64,000 nucleotides of DNA from Bradyrhizobium sp. WSM3983 (GCF_000473045.1 NZ_AXAY01000015.1:1-64000), one strand, 5' to 3'. Shown: positions 41,023-50,339, counted from the stretch's first letter. Translations and numbers: made by a program. The notes: generated from the sequence alone by a model not told the origin.

Positions 41023-42198
41023 CTAGATTCGCACTTCCCGATTTTCAGTGGAAGAACGAAGTATTGCAAGGCATACCTCGAGCGTTGCCATTCCCCATCG
41101 TCCCGAGTGGAGCGGAGGCTTACCTTCCAATACCGCGGCAACCAATTCGTCGATGACCTCGTGACGTGGCACGATGGGGCTCGGCAGATTCATGACGCAC
41201 TTCGCCTCGTCGCCGTAAATTTCGATACCTGTTGGCGTTGGCCGCAGCGTTCCATGTTCGCACGAAACGAGGACCATTCCGAAATGGTTGTAACCGACCG
41301 GCAGTGTGGCCTCGCGCGCAGACGATGCTGTCACAGTGTTGCCGTAGGCTCGGGCCTCCTTCAACGCGATTTCGTCCGCCACTGTTCGGATCGTGCGAAG
41401 CAATTTTCGCGCGCTTCCATAGCTCCCTGGATCGCGGGTCTGGCCCATTTCACCAATCCATCCGTTGAGCTCGTCGCTATCGAAGTGACCATAGCCGTTG
41501 TATGTCAGGCAGGCGGCGACCCCGTTGGCGAAGGTCAGGAAGGCGGTATAGGCGCCCTCCGTAGGACGATGGGGATCCCAAATTCCGGTAACCGCCCGGA
41601 CCGTTGACACCTCGCCGCCGGCAAGAAGACGAACGATCTCCACTTGATGCGGCGCTTGACTGAAAACAGCACCGCCTCCCTCGGCCGTGACGAGTTCTTC
41701 CGGCCGTCGCGGTCGATATAGATAGTCCGTATAGTTGATGGCCTGGACCATCTTTACTTCGCCGAACTCGCCGCTATCGATCAAGGCACGAGTCGCGAGA
41801 TACGGTTGGTCGAAGCTATGGCTATGCCCGACGATCAGGTAAATGCCGGCCGCGTCAGCCGCCGCGATCATCGATCGGCAATCCTCCAGCCGCAACGCCA
41901 TCGGTTTTTCGACGAGGACATGCTTGCGGGATCGCGCCGCGATCTGGACCTGCTCGACGTGGAATTGATGGGGCGAGGCAAGGTAGAGCGCGTCGATTTC
42001 GGGATCGGCAGCGATGTGCTCCATTGATTCGTAGGCCCGACCACCGAAATCGCGCACGAAGCACTCGCGAGCCTCGATGCGTGGATCGACGCAGGCGACG
42101 AGCTTGATCGCAGGATGTCGCACGAAGGTGGGTAGCATCAAAGTAAAGGCGCGTCCGAGGCCGACAACGCCTATCCGAACCGGGCGCTTCAAAATCAT
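41023..42198 (-). CDS. pht4: Gfo/Idh/MocA oxidoreductase, likely phthalate 4,5-cis-dihydrodiol dehydrogenase
   Basis: 391 aa. The Rossmann start RIGVVGLGRAFTLMLPTF is followed by HVLVEKPMALRLEDCRSMIAAA (the EKP motif with catalytic Lys) and HSHSFDQPYLATRALID. In Gram-negative phthalate pathways the dehydrogenase producing 4,5-dihydroxyphthalate is of this family. Coupling to the reductase gene (seven bases apart) supports the assignment. ATG 42198 follows GGGAG; other sugar-type oxidoreductases of the family are the alternative. Confidence 0.82.
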   Translation of the reverse strand: MILKRPVRIGVVGLGRAFTLMLPTFVRHPAIKLVACVDPRIEARECFVRDFGGRAYESMEHIAADPEIDALYLASPHQFHVEQVQIAARSRKHVLVEKPMALRLEDCRSMIAAADAAGIYLIVGHSHSFDQPYLATRALIDSGEFGEVKMVQAINYTDYLYRPRRPEELVTAEGGGAVFSQAPHQVEIVRLLAGGEVSTVRAVTGIWDPHRPTEGAYTAFLTFANGVAACLTYNGYGHFDSDELNGWIGEMGQTRDPGSYGSARKLLRTIRTVADEIALKEARAYGNTVTASSAREATLPVGYNHFGMVLVSCEHGTLRPTPTGIEIYGDEAKCVMNLPSPIVPRHEVIDELVAAVLEGKPPLHSGRWGMATLEVCLAILRSSTENREVRI

Positions 42199-42205
42199 GC
42201 ACTCC

Positions 42206-43177
42206 CTACCGGTCGATCTCGATCGTGCCGCGTCCACGTGAGATACAGATCATGAGATTACTCGCCCGTTCGTCCTCACTGAGGAAGAGATCGCGATGGT
42301 CGACCTCGCCTTTGAGGAGTTTTGTGATGCAAGTGCCGCAGGTCCCGCTTTCACAGGAGCTGGGCGCGTCGACGCCGTGGCTACGCATGACCTCGAGGAT
42401 CGTCAGGCCGACCGGCACCTCGAATGACGTATCCGATTTGGCGAGGCGAACCGTGAATGGAGTGTCGTCAGCGCTTGGACGCACCAAGTCCGACCCGAAG
42501 TCCTCAAAGTGTACGGCGTGAAGGGGCCAGTGACCTGTCATGTCTCGGACTGCGTCCATGAGCGGCCGCGGGCCACAGCAGTAGATGTGGGCCTTTGATG
42601 GCTCCTCAAGGACAGGCCATAGGTTGAAAGCATTCGCCGGATCGCCGTTATCGTGGTGAATTGTGATCGCACTATTCGGACCGTCCATTTCGCGTATCTC
42701 GTCCAGAAAGGCCGTCATCTCCGCACAGCGGGTCAGATAGTAGAGTTCGAAGGGCTTTCCGGATGAGCCTTTCAAAAACCTGATCATTGCCAGAATGGGA
42801 GTAATGCCGATGCCGCCTGCTATGAAGATGTAACGTGGTGCCGACAAGTCCAATTGGAAGAGGTTGTCTGGCGCGCCGACGTCGATCACGTCGCCCGTGT
42901 GTACACCGTCAATAAAACTGATCGACCCGCCACGCCCCCCGACCTCGCGCTTGACCGCGATGACATATCGATCGCGCTCTCTTGCATCGTTGCAAATTGA
43001 GTAGTTCCTAAAGTTGCCGCTGGGTACACGGACATTGATATGCGCACCCGGGGTGAATTCCGGCAGCTGGCCGCCATCATGGGCGCGCAGCTCGAACAAT
43101 TGGATCCCATCAGCAATTGGCTCAGTCCGTGTGACCCGTAAACTGTGCCGCTCACGATTGTTTACCGCGTCTTCCAA
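42206..43177 (-). CDS. pht2: Phthalate dioxygenase reductase-type FMN/[2Fe-2S] protein
   Basis: 323 aa. The flavin domain has FTPGAHINVRVPSGNFRNYSICND and GGRGGSISFIDGV; the NADH domain has IFIAGGIGITPILAMIRFL and YCCGPRPLMDAV; the C-terminal plant-type ferredoxin has SSCESGTCGTCITKLLKGEVDHRD and a fourth Cys in NLMICIS. This fused architecture is that of phthalate dioxygenase reductase, which feeds the Rieske oxygenase (56646). Start is TTG 43177 with GGGAGGA six bases upstream. A TTAG/CTAA dyad lies 55-66 bases before it. Confidence 0.9.
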   Translation of the reverse strand: MEDAVNNRERHSLRVTRTEPIADGIQLFELRAHDGGQLPEFTPGAHINVRVPSGNFRNYSICNDARERDRYVIAVKREVGGRGGSISFIDGVHTGDVIDVGAPDNLFQLDLSAPRYIFIAGGIGITPILAMIRFLKGSSGKPFELYYLTRCAEMTAFLDEIREMDGPNSAITIHHDNGDPANAFNLWPVLEEPSKAHIYCCGPRPLMDAVRDMTGHWPLHAVHFEDFGSDLVRPSADDTPFTVRLAKSDTSFEVPVGLTILEVMRSHGVDAPSSCESGTCGTCITKLLKGEVDHRDLFLSEDERASNLMICISRGRGTIEIDR

Positions 43178-43231
43178 CGGCGATCCTCCCTCGATGGCCC
43201 GTCCATATGCATTGTCTAAACCCCGAGATAC

Positions 43232-43243
43232 TTAGAAAGCTAA
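43232..43243. promoter_or_regulatory. TTAG-N4-CTAA dyad upstream of the reductase gene
   Basis: TTAG-AAAG-CTAA is a short inverted repeat 55-66 bases before the reductase start. Related elements occur at 43377-43384 (TTAGCTAA) and before the oxygenase gene (56438-56453). All flank phthalate genes, so a shared MarR-type repressor is plausible. Confidence 0.45.
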
Positions 43244-43376
43244 CGAAAACTTACGCCACAGGCACCGGCGAGTTCGCGCGCAACACAGTAGAGTCCGAAG
43301 CCAATAAAGGCGCAAAAAGGCGCCGTCAAGAATTTGAGGTCACACATTTTGCGCTTGCTAATGATACTTAGTTACC

Positions 43377-43384
43377 TTAGCTAA
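43377..43384. promoter_or_regulatory. TTAGCTAA palindrome
   Basis: This 8-bp palindrome sits in a run with CTTAG at 43367 and CTAA at 43358-43361, a cluster of the same half-site. It is too short to be assigned alone, but the clustering is suggestive. Confidence 0.35.
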
Positions 43385-43650
43385 AGCTGGCAAGGATTTC
43401 GACGAGTGCGATCCGCCTTCGTGCTTGGTGACTGCGGAGGAGGGGCGACATTAAGTGCTTTGATGCGGCGGCCCTGCAGTTCGGCAATTCAGTGCGGATA
43501 CGCTGCTCGGAAGAGACGGGTCGCTCTCCAGGACCGGTTTCGACCTGACGGTTAGAACCGTGCGGATTGGCGAGATCAATGTTCCGGGGCGCTGACTTCT
43601 GGCCGGCGGTCGGGCACAAGATTTTCTATGCGTAAACCTCCCAAACTGTG

Positions 43651-43682
43651 GTCGGCGCCTTCACAGGTGCCGACCTTTTTTT
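43651..43682 (+). terminator. Rho-independent terminator
   Basis: GTCGGCGCCT (43651-43660) pairs with AGGTGCCGAC (43665-43674), with one G-T pair and loop TCAC, followed by CTTTTTTT. It points right, toward the MarR gene, although no gene ends just before it. It may be the remnant of a lost gene's end or a leader terminator. Confidence 0.8.
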
Positions 43683-43862
43683 GGCTGTTTGGCTCCGCGG
43701 CTGCCTTAGGGATTGCAGCACGCAGAGCCATAAGCGACTTCAGGTCGGGCGGGCGCAACCTGGGAGGGGCGGCAAGGCGCGTGGGCGGCCGTGTCCTAAC
43801 CACGGGTGTTTGTCCCCTGAAGATCCGTTGACAGCTGTTGCTTCCCAACTCATGTTCTGCAA

Positions 43863-44477
43863 ATGCCTAGGGACGGGCAACCTCTTATTGGCCAATCTCG
43901 CGCGGTGAAGTTCTGGGTGTCCTACGCAGGGGAGCGGAATTTGAAAGCTTCGGACCAAGAGGTCGAAGATCTCCTGTCCATCTACGGCAGACGCGGGCGA
44001 TGGAAATCTGAAGACTTCCCTCTGGACGTCAGCGTGGGGTACCAGGTTCGAACGACGCACCGAGCCCTGCAGCGCTACTTGCATACGGTTATCGAACCGC
44101 ATGGCGTGACGCTGGGCATGTGGTATTTCCTTCGGGTCCTCTGGCACGAGGATGGTGTTACGCAGAGTGATCTGTCGCGCCGGATCGGTACTATGGAGCC
44201 GACCACTCTGAATGCGATTTCGTCGATGGAGAGGGAGGGGCTTGTCAGGCGCGTAAGGGACAAGGTGGATCGCCGTCGGCAACTGATTTATCTCACACCC
44301 AAGGGGCGCGCTCTGAAAGCGAAGCTGGTGCCATTGGCTGTAGAGGTGGTCCAGGCTGCGACCTCGGGGGTGCCGCCGTGGGAGATCGCAATGCTTCTTC
44401 ACGTGCTCAAAAAGATCCAGGGAAATGTTGATGCGAAGCTAGAGCAGCTTCAAGCTTCCGACGTCGACGAACACTGA
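43863..44477 (+). CDS. MarR-family regulator (PDO-associated type)
   Basis: Up to 204 aa. The winged helix is LGMWYFLRVLWHEDGVTQSDLSRRIGTMEPTTLNAISSMEREGLVRRVRDKVDRRRQLIYLT. It is closely related to the broken MarR at 62894. The N-terminus is uncertain: conserved similarity begins only at about residue 55 (SVGYQVRTTHRALQRYLHTVIEPHGV), and starts at 43908 (GTG) or 43941 (TTG) are possible. It lies upstream of nothing intact on its strand and probably acts on the TTAG/CTAA elements. Confidence 0.85.
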   Translation: MPRDGQPLIGQSRAVKFWVSYAGERNLKASDQEVEDLLSIYGRRGRWKSEDFPLDVSVGYQVRTTHRALQRYLHTVIEPHGVTLGMWYFLRVLWHEDGVTQSDLSRRIGTMEPTTLNAISSMEREGLVRRVRDKVDRRRQLIYLTPKGRALKAKLVPLAVEVVQAATSGVPPWEIAMLLHVLKKIQGNVDAKLEQLQASDVDEH

Positions 44478-44552
44478 CGCCAAATATCGTCGAAGCATTG
44501 CCTGCAGAAAGTAGTTTCTGGCGACGTAAAAAGGGTAGTTTCTGAGCAAAAA

Positions 44553-45049
44553 TGGCAGGCCTCCGGCCGAGCAGGCAAGCGAGCTCGAGCAGCGCATGTT
44601 GGACGTTGCAGATCGTCTTTCTCGAGCAAGGTTTTGAACGCGCGAGCATCGGCGAAATTGCTCTGAGGGAACGAGTCGGAGAGCCGATTATCTGCCAACT
44701 ATCAAGCGAAGCCGTGCTGTTTTCCTCTGTTATCGCCGCGAGGTAGCGCGGAGCACGCAGTTCTAGGGCTTTACTTCCCAAGATCGCAGCTTCTCGGCCA
44801 AATTGACAAGCCTTGGAATTGAGCTGATCGAGCTGGCGTTGAAGGGAGAAAGAATCGCTCATGCGGTCCGCGATTGCGGAGGTGCAGCGCTTTCCCGTTG
44901 TGTCTCGGGACGTGAACGAAATGGCACGCAAGCGTGCCACCGCAAACGTTGCGGAGTTGCTCAGTCAGCTGGCGCGCACCGAGAAAATTGACCAGTCGGG
45001 CCCCGGCCGATCGTACGTTTTCGTGGCAATCAGGCAGGCACCTGCGTGA
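44553..45049 (+). pseudogene. TetR-family regulator, frameshifted remnant
   Basis: Fragments in different frames add up to a TetR protein. RPPAEQASELEQRMLDVADRL runs into a stop near 44637. The next frame continues FLEQGFERASIGEIALRERVGEPI and SEAVLFSSVIAAR, ending at 44746. A third, EVQRFPVVSRDVNEMARKRATANVAELLSQLA (44876-44971), resembles a TetR C-terminal domain and ends at 45049. At least two frame changes are needed. Two copies of GTAGTTTCTG lie just before it, near 44508-44545. Confidence 0.65.
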
Positions 45050-45713
45050 GATGGTCCCACATCCGGTCCAAGATTCGACCATCCCAGGTTGCTCGAGCCG
45101 CGGATTCTTCCACCGTCATCACTGCACCCTCGGCCGCGAGTCCGGTTGCTAGGCACGCTAGCTCGATACGGCAGGCATCTTCGAGGTAGTAAGTTAACAC
45201 CACAGCTTCCTGCAGCGTCGCGCCCGCGGTTACGGTGCCGTTGCCGCGCATCAGAATCGCGCGAGCCTGACCAAGCTCTTCGGAAAGTGCGGCAGCTTGT
45301 GCGTCAGAGCGCAGAAGCTGCGGATCATCCCACAGGGGTAGCCGCGGCGCAAAATACGCCCCCATGCCGTGCCGCGGCAGTGGAGTACGGCGCAGGGTTC
45401 CGAGCGTCATGGCTTCGCGAGGCATAGCGCGCACAATCCCCCCGACGTCGGGCCGTCGTCGATAAATTTCGCGGTGGACTCGCACCTCTCCAAGCACTCC
45501 ATCGGGCAACGAGCCGTCGAGCGGTACAACCGCGCAGGGATCGTCCTCGCCAACCAAGCCAAGCGGCTTCGCAGGCGTGACAAGGATATATTTCTCGTCG
45601 AGCCGCAGGCTGCAATGGCCGTAAGCATGTACGAATCCGTGGCGAGAAAGCGCCCTTCCTGCAGTACGGACCAGAGCGCACTGCTCCTCAGTAGGAATCG
45701 GAGCTGCGCTCAT
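45030..45713 (-). CDS. Class II aldolase/adducin-family protein, likely carboxylated ring-product decarboxylase
   Basis: 227 aa. AYGHCSLRLDEKYILVTPAKPLGLV, EVRVHREIYRRRPDVGGIVRAMP and ILMRGNGTVTAGATLQEAVVLTYYLEDACR are the family landmarks. Standard metal-binding histidines appear partly replaced (IVRAMP where HTH is common). Members near extradiol dioxygenases decarboxylate ring-cleavage products or dihydroxyphthalates (CmtD and PhtC types). Its start overlaps the VOC gene stop (ATGA), so it should act on the VOC product. Confidence 0.8.
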   Translation of the reverse strand: MSAAPIPTEEQCALVRTAGRALSRHGFVHAYGHCSLRLDEKYILVTPAKPLGLVGEDDPCAVVPLDGSLPDGVLGEVRVHREIYRRRPDVGGIVRAMPREAMTLGTLRRTPLPRHGMGAYFAPRLPLWDDPQLLRSDAQAAALSEELGQARAILMRGNGTVTAGATLQEAVVLTYYLEDACRIELACLATGLAAEGAVMTVEESAARATWDGRILDRMWDHLTQVPA

Positions 45714-46567
45714 TTATTGAATTCTGCAATGGCGGGCTTAGCGCCCCATTTGCAAAAACCCTTCGGCTCGAATGGAAACTGGCGCTCCCGATAGATTAAC
45801 TCGTCGGCGATCTCGCGCACGCCGCTCGAATATTCGAACACCATGCCCTCAGGCCCTTCGAAATACAGGAATTTGGCGGACGACGTAGGATGGCGGCCGG
45901 GTCCAAAGACCATCTTCACCTGGCGATCTCGCAGAAAATGATACGAGCGCATAATATCGTCGCTACTCTCAACCTGATGATTGATGTGCTGGATGCCAGG
46001 TCCGTTGGACGGAAACATCGCGATCGTATGATGCACTTCGTCGATACGGAGGAGCGGTGCGTCACCAATTCGATCGCTCACCCTTGCGTTAGTCACGCTC
46101 GTCCAGAATGCTTCGTCGCGCACCAAATCGGAAGAGCATAGTCCGATGTGGCTGAAGCCGGTGATGCCAGCGTCTCGTTGCCCGTGGTAGCGCTTTCCGC
46201 TGTGCGCCGGCCGCCAGGCCAATTCGATCCAGTTGCCGGTCGGGTCCTTGAAACTTATAAATTCGTGGACCTTACGGAGGTCCGCTTCTTCATGGGTGCC
46301 ATGCTGCACGGGGTGCCCCAGCCGCTCGAGCTGAGCGGCGGCGGCATCAAGATCGGCATGCTGCTCGACTTCGAAGCAGACGGCTTGATCGCCAGGATCG
46401 CCCTCGAAATAGCACAAGGTATGCTCACGTGCGTCGGATTTGAAGTAGATGGCTCCCTTTGCGCGCTCAGCCACGTCCAGGCCGAGATATTCGGTAGCGA
46501 AACGAGCGGCGCCTTCGAGGTCGCGGGTCCCGAGGCGGACATAAGAGACATCAGCGAGTGTGATCAC
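45710..46567 (-). CDS. Extradiol ring-cleavage dioxygenase, VOC type (ligands intact)
   Basis: 285 aa, two VOC modules. The iron ligands of type I extradiol enzymes are present: His140 (GITGFSHIGL), His194 (GIQHINHQVE) and Glu245 (GMVFEYSSG). VHHTIAMFPSNGPG is the family signature before the second ligand. It would open a catecholic ring carrying a carboxylate; protocatechuate 2,3-cleavage fits the neighbouring genes. GTG 46567 has GGAGG seven bases upstream. The second gene of a three-gene leftward operon. Confidence 0.87.
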   Translation of the reverse strand: MITLADVSYVRLGTRDLEGAARFATEYLGLDVAERAKGAIYFKSDAREHTLCYFEGDPGDQAVCFEVEQHADLDAAAAQLERLGHPVQHGTHEEADLRKVHEFISFKDPTGNWIELAWRPAHSGKRYHGQRDAGITGFSHIGLCSSDLVRDEAFWTSVTNARVSDRIGDAPLLRIDEVHHTIAMFPSNGPGIQHINHQVESSDDIMRSYHFLRDRQVKMVFGPGRHPTSSAKFLYFEGPEGMVFEYSSGVREIADELIYRERQFPFEPKGFCKWGAKPAIAEFNK

Positions 46568-46597
46568 GTTTAGACCTCCATCCGATCGGAAACCGCA

Positions 46598-47467
46598 TCA
46601 ACGATACTCAGCAACTTCGGTTTCGCTTCCCCATGCGCAGAACGAGCCGCGGGTACGAGGAAACTGCCGAGGTCGCCACTCGCCGCCAATGGCGGTGCCT
46701 TCGCATACATAGCTGAACAGAATGCCGTCGGGACCAGCAAAGGTTACGAACAGCTGGTTTGAGAATGGCCGGCGGCCAGGCCCGTCGACGATCCGGACCT
46801 GAGCACTACGGAGGAAATACGTGTTCTGCATGAGCAAATCGAGATCTTCGACCTCGAACTCGACTGCAAGAATGCCTCGCCCGCTTGACGGATGCATCGC
46901 GATGCGATGGTGAGCCCCTTCGGCAAAGCGAACGTAGGCGGCCTCACCGACCCAATCGCTCACGCGGCCGCCGAGCACGCTCGTCCATACTGATTGATCG
47001 GACGCATCCGCAGCGCCCCGCAGCGCAACGCCGCCGAGCCCAGTGATCCCAGCATCGCGCGGGCCATGGTAACGCCAGCCCGAATGCAGTGGGCGGACAA
47101 CGAGTTCCAGATCATATCCTCCGGGCATCGCGACTCTCAGCAAGTCCCGAGCCTTCCGGCGGCGCGCGCTATCGGCGTCCTGGCGAATTGTCCTTAAGCC
47201 GCGACGTTCGAGCAGATCTGCTGCACGGTCGAGGGCAGCCGGATCAAACACCTCGAGGCCGACCGCCTGCTGGCAGCTCGGCTCACCGCCCACATAGACC
47301 AATGTGTGATCGCGATAATCCGAGCGGAAATACGCTTCGTGCTCGGTCTTCTCGACCAATTGCAGCCCCAGTACACGCTGGGCGAAATCGATCGAGCCTT
47401 CTAGATCGTTGGTCCCGAGCCGTACGTAGCGCAACTGCTCGATCGGGACCGGAGCTGCCTCAGTCAT
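46598..47467 (-). CDS. VOC paralogue lacking all three iron ligands
   Basis: 289 aa from ATG 47467. It aligns along its length with the next gene's product (GITGLGGVALR, AHHRIAMHPSSGRGI, GPDGILFSYV). At the three ligand positions it has Gly146, Ala201 and Ser252 in place of His, His and Glu. The fold and surrounding residues are kept and the frame is open, so selection seems to act on something other than iron catalysis. A structural subunit of the dioxygenase or a ligand-binding protein are the simplest options. Confidence 0.82.
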   Translation of the reverse strand: MTEAAPVPIEQLRYVRLGTNDLEGSIDFAQRVLGLQLVEKTEHEAYFRSDYRDHTLVYVGGEPSCQQAVGLEVFDPAALDRAADLLERRGLRTIRQDADSARRRKARDLLRVAMPGGYDLELVVRPLHSGWRYHGPRDAGITGLGGVALRGAADASDQSVWTSVLGGRVSDWVGEAAYVRFAEGAHHRIAMHPSSGRGILAVEFEVEDLDLLMQNTYFLRSAQVRIVDGPGRRPFSNQLFVTFAGPDGILFSYVCEGTAIGGEWRPRQFPRTRGSFCAWGSETEVAEYR

Positions 47468-47873
47468 TGGCCAAGATGCTCTCTTTGGAGGGGGCGTTTT
47501 GGGCAGGCTCGCGATCAAAACCATCAGCGTAGGACTGCATTGATAAACGACGCCCCGCTATAGCAATGCTGTGCTGGGCAAAGATCACGGCAATTCCTTC
47601 ATGCGCAAGGCCAACCGACCAAGTCGATCGGGCCTCAAGTTTTTGACTCTGCGTTGCGGGCCAATTCGAGCAGACGAAAGCGGCGCTGTCAAATAATATC
47701 GAAAATATTTGGTGAGGCATTCATGGTTGGAAAATTACAAGGCGATTTATACACATTAAACCAAGGAGATGGCGAGGAAAGCTTGGTCAGGCGATCCGTG
47801 ACAATCGAAAACTGACTTGGAATTTCTAAATTTTAGGATATGGATCGAGCCAGACGGTTTACCGGGACGCGTG
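47468..47873. other. Divergent promoter region of the VOC operon and gntR
   Basis: 406 bases with no supported gene. AATAT-CGAAA-ATATT (47695-47709) is a short dyad in a locally AT-rich stretch, a possible operator. The sequence between 47690 and 47850 is clearly richer in A and T than the neighbouring genes. Confidence 0.5.
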
Positions 47874-48635
47874 ATGAAGCAAAGCAACAGGGAAGTGGCC
47901 GAGGCAACTGGCGACGTGGGCCGGACCATGGCCGACACAACCTATCGCAGACTGCGCAACGACATTGTCACCGGGCGGCTGGGTGCAGGCAGTAAGCTGA
48001 AGCTTGAAGGCTTGGCTGGCATCTACGAGGTCGGTATGTCGCCTTTACGCGAGGCGCTCACCCGGCTTGTCGGTGATCTCCTCGTCGTGTCCGAAGGCCA
48101 GCGCGGCTTTTGGGTTGCGCCGCTCTCGCTCGATGAACTCGACGATATTTCGCGGGTTCGGGCGCTGATCGAGACCGAGGCGTTGAATCTCGCGATCCGC
48201 AACGGTAACTCCAGCTGGGAGGCTGCAGTCCGGCAGGCATTTGAGGCTCTGACGGAAATCGAGAGCCGATTGCCGCAGACCACTGAACCGCTAGATCCCG
48301 AAATGGTCGAGGACTGGGAGCGAGCCAATCGAGCCTTTCATGCGGCGCTGGTTTCGGCGTCGGGGTCGCCGATGCTGACCAGGCTTCGTGAGCAGCTGTA
48401 CCAGCAATCGGAACGCTACCGGCGCGTTTCGCTGAACGCTTCGCGGCGCTGGCGCAATGTGCATGACGAGCATGCCGCGATCTTCGATGCGACGATGCAG
48501 CGAAATGCGCTGAAGGCTGCCCGCATGACCGAGTTGCATATGTCACGTACGGCCGAAGAGGTAAGGCGTGCCATGCAGCAGCTTGCGGCAGATGTCGCGT
48601 CTCTCACCGAACGAGAGAACGCTGGTGACGCTTGA
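47874..48635 (+). CDS. GntR-family regulator (FCD subfamily)
   Basis: 253 aa. The winged HTH is TYRRLRNDIVTGRLGAGSKLKLEGLAGIYEVGMSPLREALTRLVGDLLV; the all-helical FCD domain has VRALIETEALNLAI, ANRAFHAALVSASGSPMLTRLREQLYQQSERYR and HDEHAAIFDATM with metal-binding His residues. It is divergent from the VOC operon and upstream of the lower meta-pathway genes, so it probably controls both. ATG 47874 chosen; the frame is open further upstream. Confidence 0.88.
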   Translation: MKQSNREVAEATGDVGRTMADTTYRRLRNDIVTGRLGAGSKLKLEGLAGIYEVGMSPLREALTRLVGDLLVVSEGQRGFWVAPLSLDELDDISRVRALIETEALNLAIRNGNSSWEAAVRQAFEALTEIESRLPQTTEPLDPEMVEDWERANRAFHAALVSASGSPMLTRLREQLYQQSERYRRVSLNASRRWRNVHDEHAAIFDATMQRNALKAARMTELHMSRTAEEVRRAMQQLAADVASLTERENAGDA

Positions 48636-48785
48636 TCTGAGCGGGTTTCGACTTCTCGCTAGAGAGAGCATCAACCCGGCGCCGGCGCAGGTGTCGTCAA
48701 CGCCTGTCGCGCAATCGCTCCTCGCAGACAACTCTTCGCGCGCTGGCGCGAAGATGAATCCGCCACGTCCTTGATCGGAGTTCCC

Positions 48786-50279
48786 ATGCCTACCTCCGCC
48801 GCGATGCGCAATTCAGGTACTGATGCTACCCTTGCCCATTTCATCGATGGGCGCTTCGTGAGGACGGCGCGGAGAGTTTTCGAGAATGTGTCTCCGATCG
48901 ACGGCGCCGTGGTCGGTCTAGTGCCAGAGGCGGACTCCGCCGTAGTCGACGACGCCGTGAAAGCCGCGCGGGCCGCGCTGAGGGGTCCTTGGGGCAAGAT
49001 GAGCGAACAGCAGCGCGCTGCGATCCTCCACAAGGTAGCCAACGGCATAACGCGCCGTTTCGACGATTTCCTGAAGGCCGAGATTCTCGACACCGGCAAG
49101 CCCGCAAGTCTCGCTTCCCACATCGATATCCCGCGCGGTGCCGCGAACTTTGACGTATTCGCCAATCAAGTGTTGACGCTCTCGTCCGAGACCTTTCGCA
49201 TGGCGACACCGGACGGCGCCGGCGCGCTGAACTACGCAATTCGTGTGCCTCGCGGCGTTATTGCCGTGATTTCTCCGTGGAATTTGCCACTGTTGCTAAT
49301 GACCTGGAAGGTCGCGCCGGCGCTCGCGTGCGGCAACACGGTAGTTGTCAAGCCGTCGGAGGAGACGCCAACGACAGCCATGTTACTAGGCGAGGTCATG
49401 AACGAGGCTGGCGTTCCGCCGGGGGTCTACAACGTTGTGCACGGGTTCGGCCCGGACAGCGCAGGCGAATACCTGACCCGCCACCCTGGAATCGATGGCA
49501 TCACCTTCACGGGCGAGACGACGACGGGTACCGCAATCATGAGTGCCGCCGCGAAGGGCTTGCGGCCAGTTTCGTTTGAGCTCGGTGGCAAGAATGCGGC
49601 GGTCGTGTTTGCAGATTGCGATCTCGATAAAGCCGTCGAGGGCACCACGCGCTCCGTCTTCGCAAACTGCGGTCAGGTTTGCCTGGGTACAGAGCGGATT
49701 TATGTCGAGCGGCCGCTGTTCGATGCCTTTGTGGGCCGACTTAAGACTGCCGCGGAGAGCTTGCGAATGGGCGATCCGTTTGACAAAGCCACCACGCTAG
49801 GGCCGCTGATCAGTCGTGATCATCGCGAAAAGGTGCTGTCCTACTATCGAAAAGCGCAAGAGGAGGGGGCCGAAGTCGTGACAGGCGGCGACATCGCACA
49901 GCTTGCCACGCCTTATGACCGCGGCGCATTCATCCGGCCGACAATCTGGACCGGCCTTCCAGAAACCTCCGCCGTCATCCGCGAAGAGATCTTCGGACCA
50001 TGCTGCCACATCGCCCCGTTCGACGCGGAGGAGGAAGCTGTCTCGCTCGCGAACGACAGCCCATACGGTTTGGCCACATCGATCTGGACCGAAAATCTTA
50101 CCCGCGCCCATCGTGTGGCAGCACAGATCGACGTCGGCATTACGTGGGTCAATAGCTGGTTTCTGCGCGACCTGCGGACACCGTTCGGCGGATCCAAACA
50201 GTCCGGCATTGGCCGCGAAGGCGGTGTTCATTCGATGGAGTTCTATACGGAGCTCCGAAACGTCTGCATCAAGCTTTGA
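48786..50279 (+). CDS. 2-Hydroxymuconic semialdehyde dehydrogenase family
   Basis: 497 aa aldehyde dehydrogenase. The catalytic set is Asn167 (SPWNLP), Glu265 (FELGGKN) and Cys299 (NCGQVCLGTERIY), and KPSEETP binds NAD. HMS dehydrogenases of the DmpC/XylG group share the NCGQVCL signature. It would oxidise the semialdehyde formed after ring cleavage and decarboxylation. GGAG lies five bases before ATG 48786. It begins a three-gene run (dehydrogenase, hydratase, aldolase). Confidence 0.9.
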   Translation: MPTSAAMRNSGTDATLAHFIDGRFVRTARRVFENVSPIDGAVVGLVPEADSAVVDDAVKAARAALRGPWGKMSEQQRAAILHKVANGITRRFDDFLKAEILDTGKPASLASHIDIPRGAANFDVFANQVLTLSSETFRMATPDGAGALNYAIRVPRGVIAVISPWNLPLLLMTWKVAPALACGNTVVVKPSEETPTTAMLLGEVMNEAGVPPGVYNVVHGFGPDSAGEYLTRHPGIDGITFTGETTTGTAIMSAAAKGLRPVSFELGGKNAAVVFADCDLDKAVEGTTRSVFANCGQVCLGTERIYVERPLFDAFVGRLKTAAESLRMGDPFDKATTLGPLISRDHREKVLSYYRKAQEEGAEVVTGGDIAQLATPYDRGAFIRPTIWTGLPETSAVIREEIFGPCCHIAPFDAEEEAVSLANDSPYGLATSIWTENLTRAHRVAAQIDVGITWVNSWFLRDLRTPFGGSKQSGIGREGGVHSMEFYTELRNVCIKL

Positions 50280-50339
50280 CCTGCTCGGCGGCTGAACGCC
50301 GTGTCTCATTCCATCATCGGGGAAGAATCGAGGATTTCC

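Larger units (their letters stand above)
43178..43862. other. Long intergenic region with operators and a terminator
   Basis: 685 bases between the divergent reductase and MarR genes. It holds two TTAG/CTAA elements (43232-43243, 43377-43384) and a strong rightward terminator (43651-43682). No convincing coding sequence lies between them. Confidence 0.6.
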
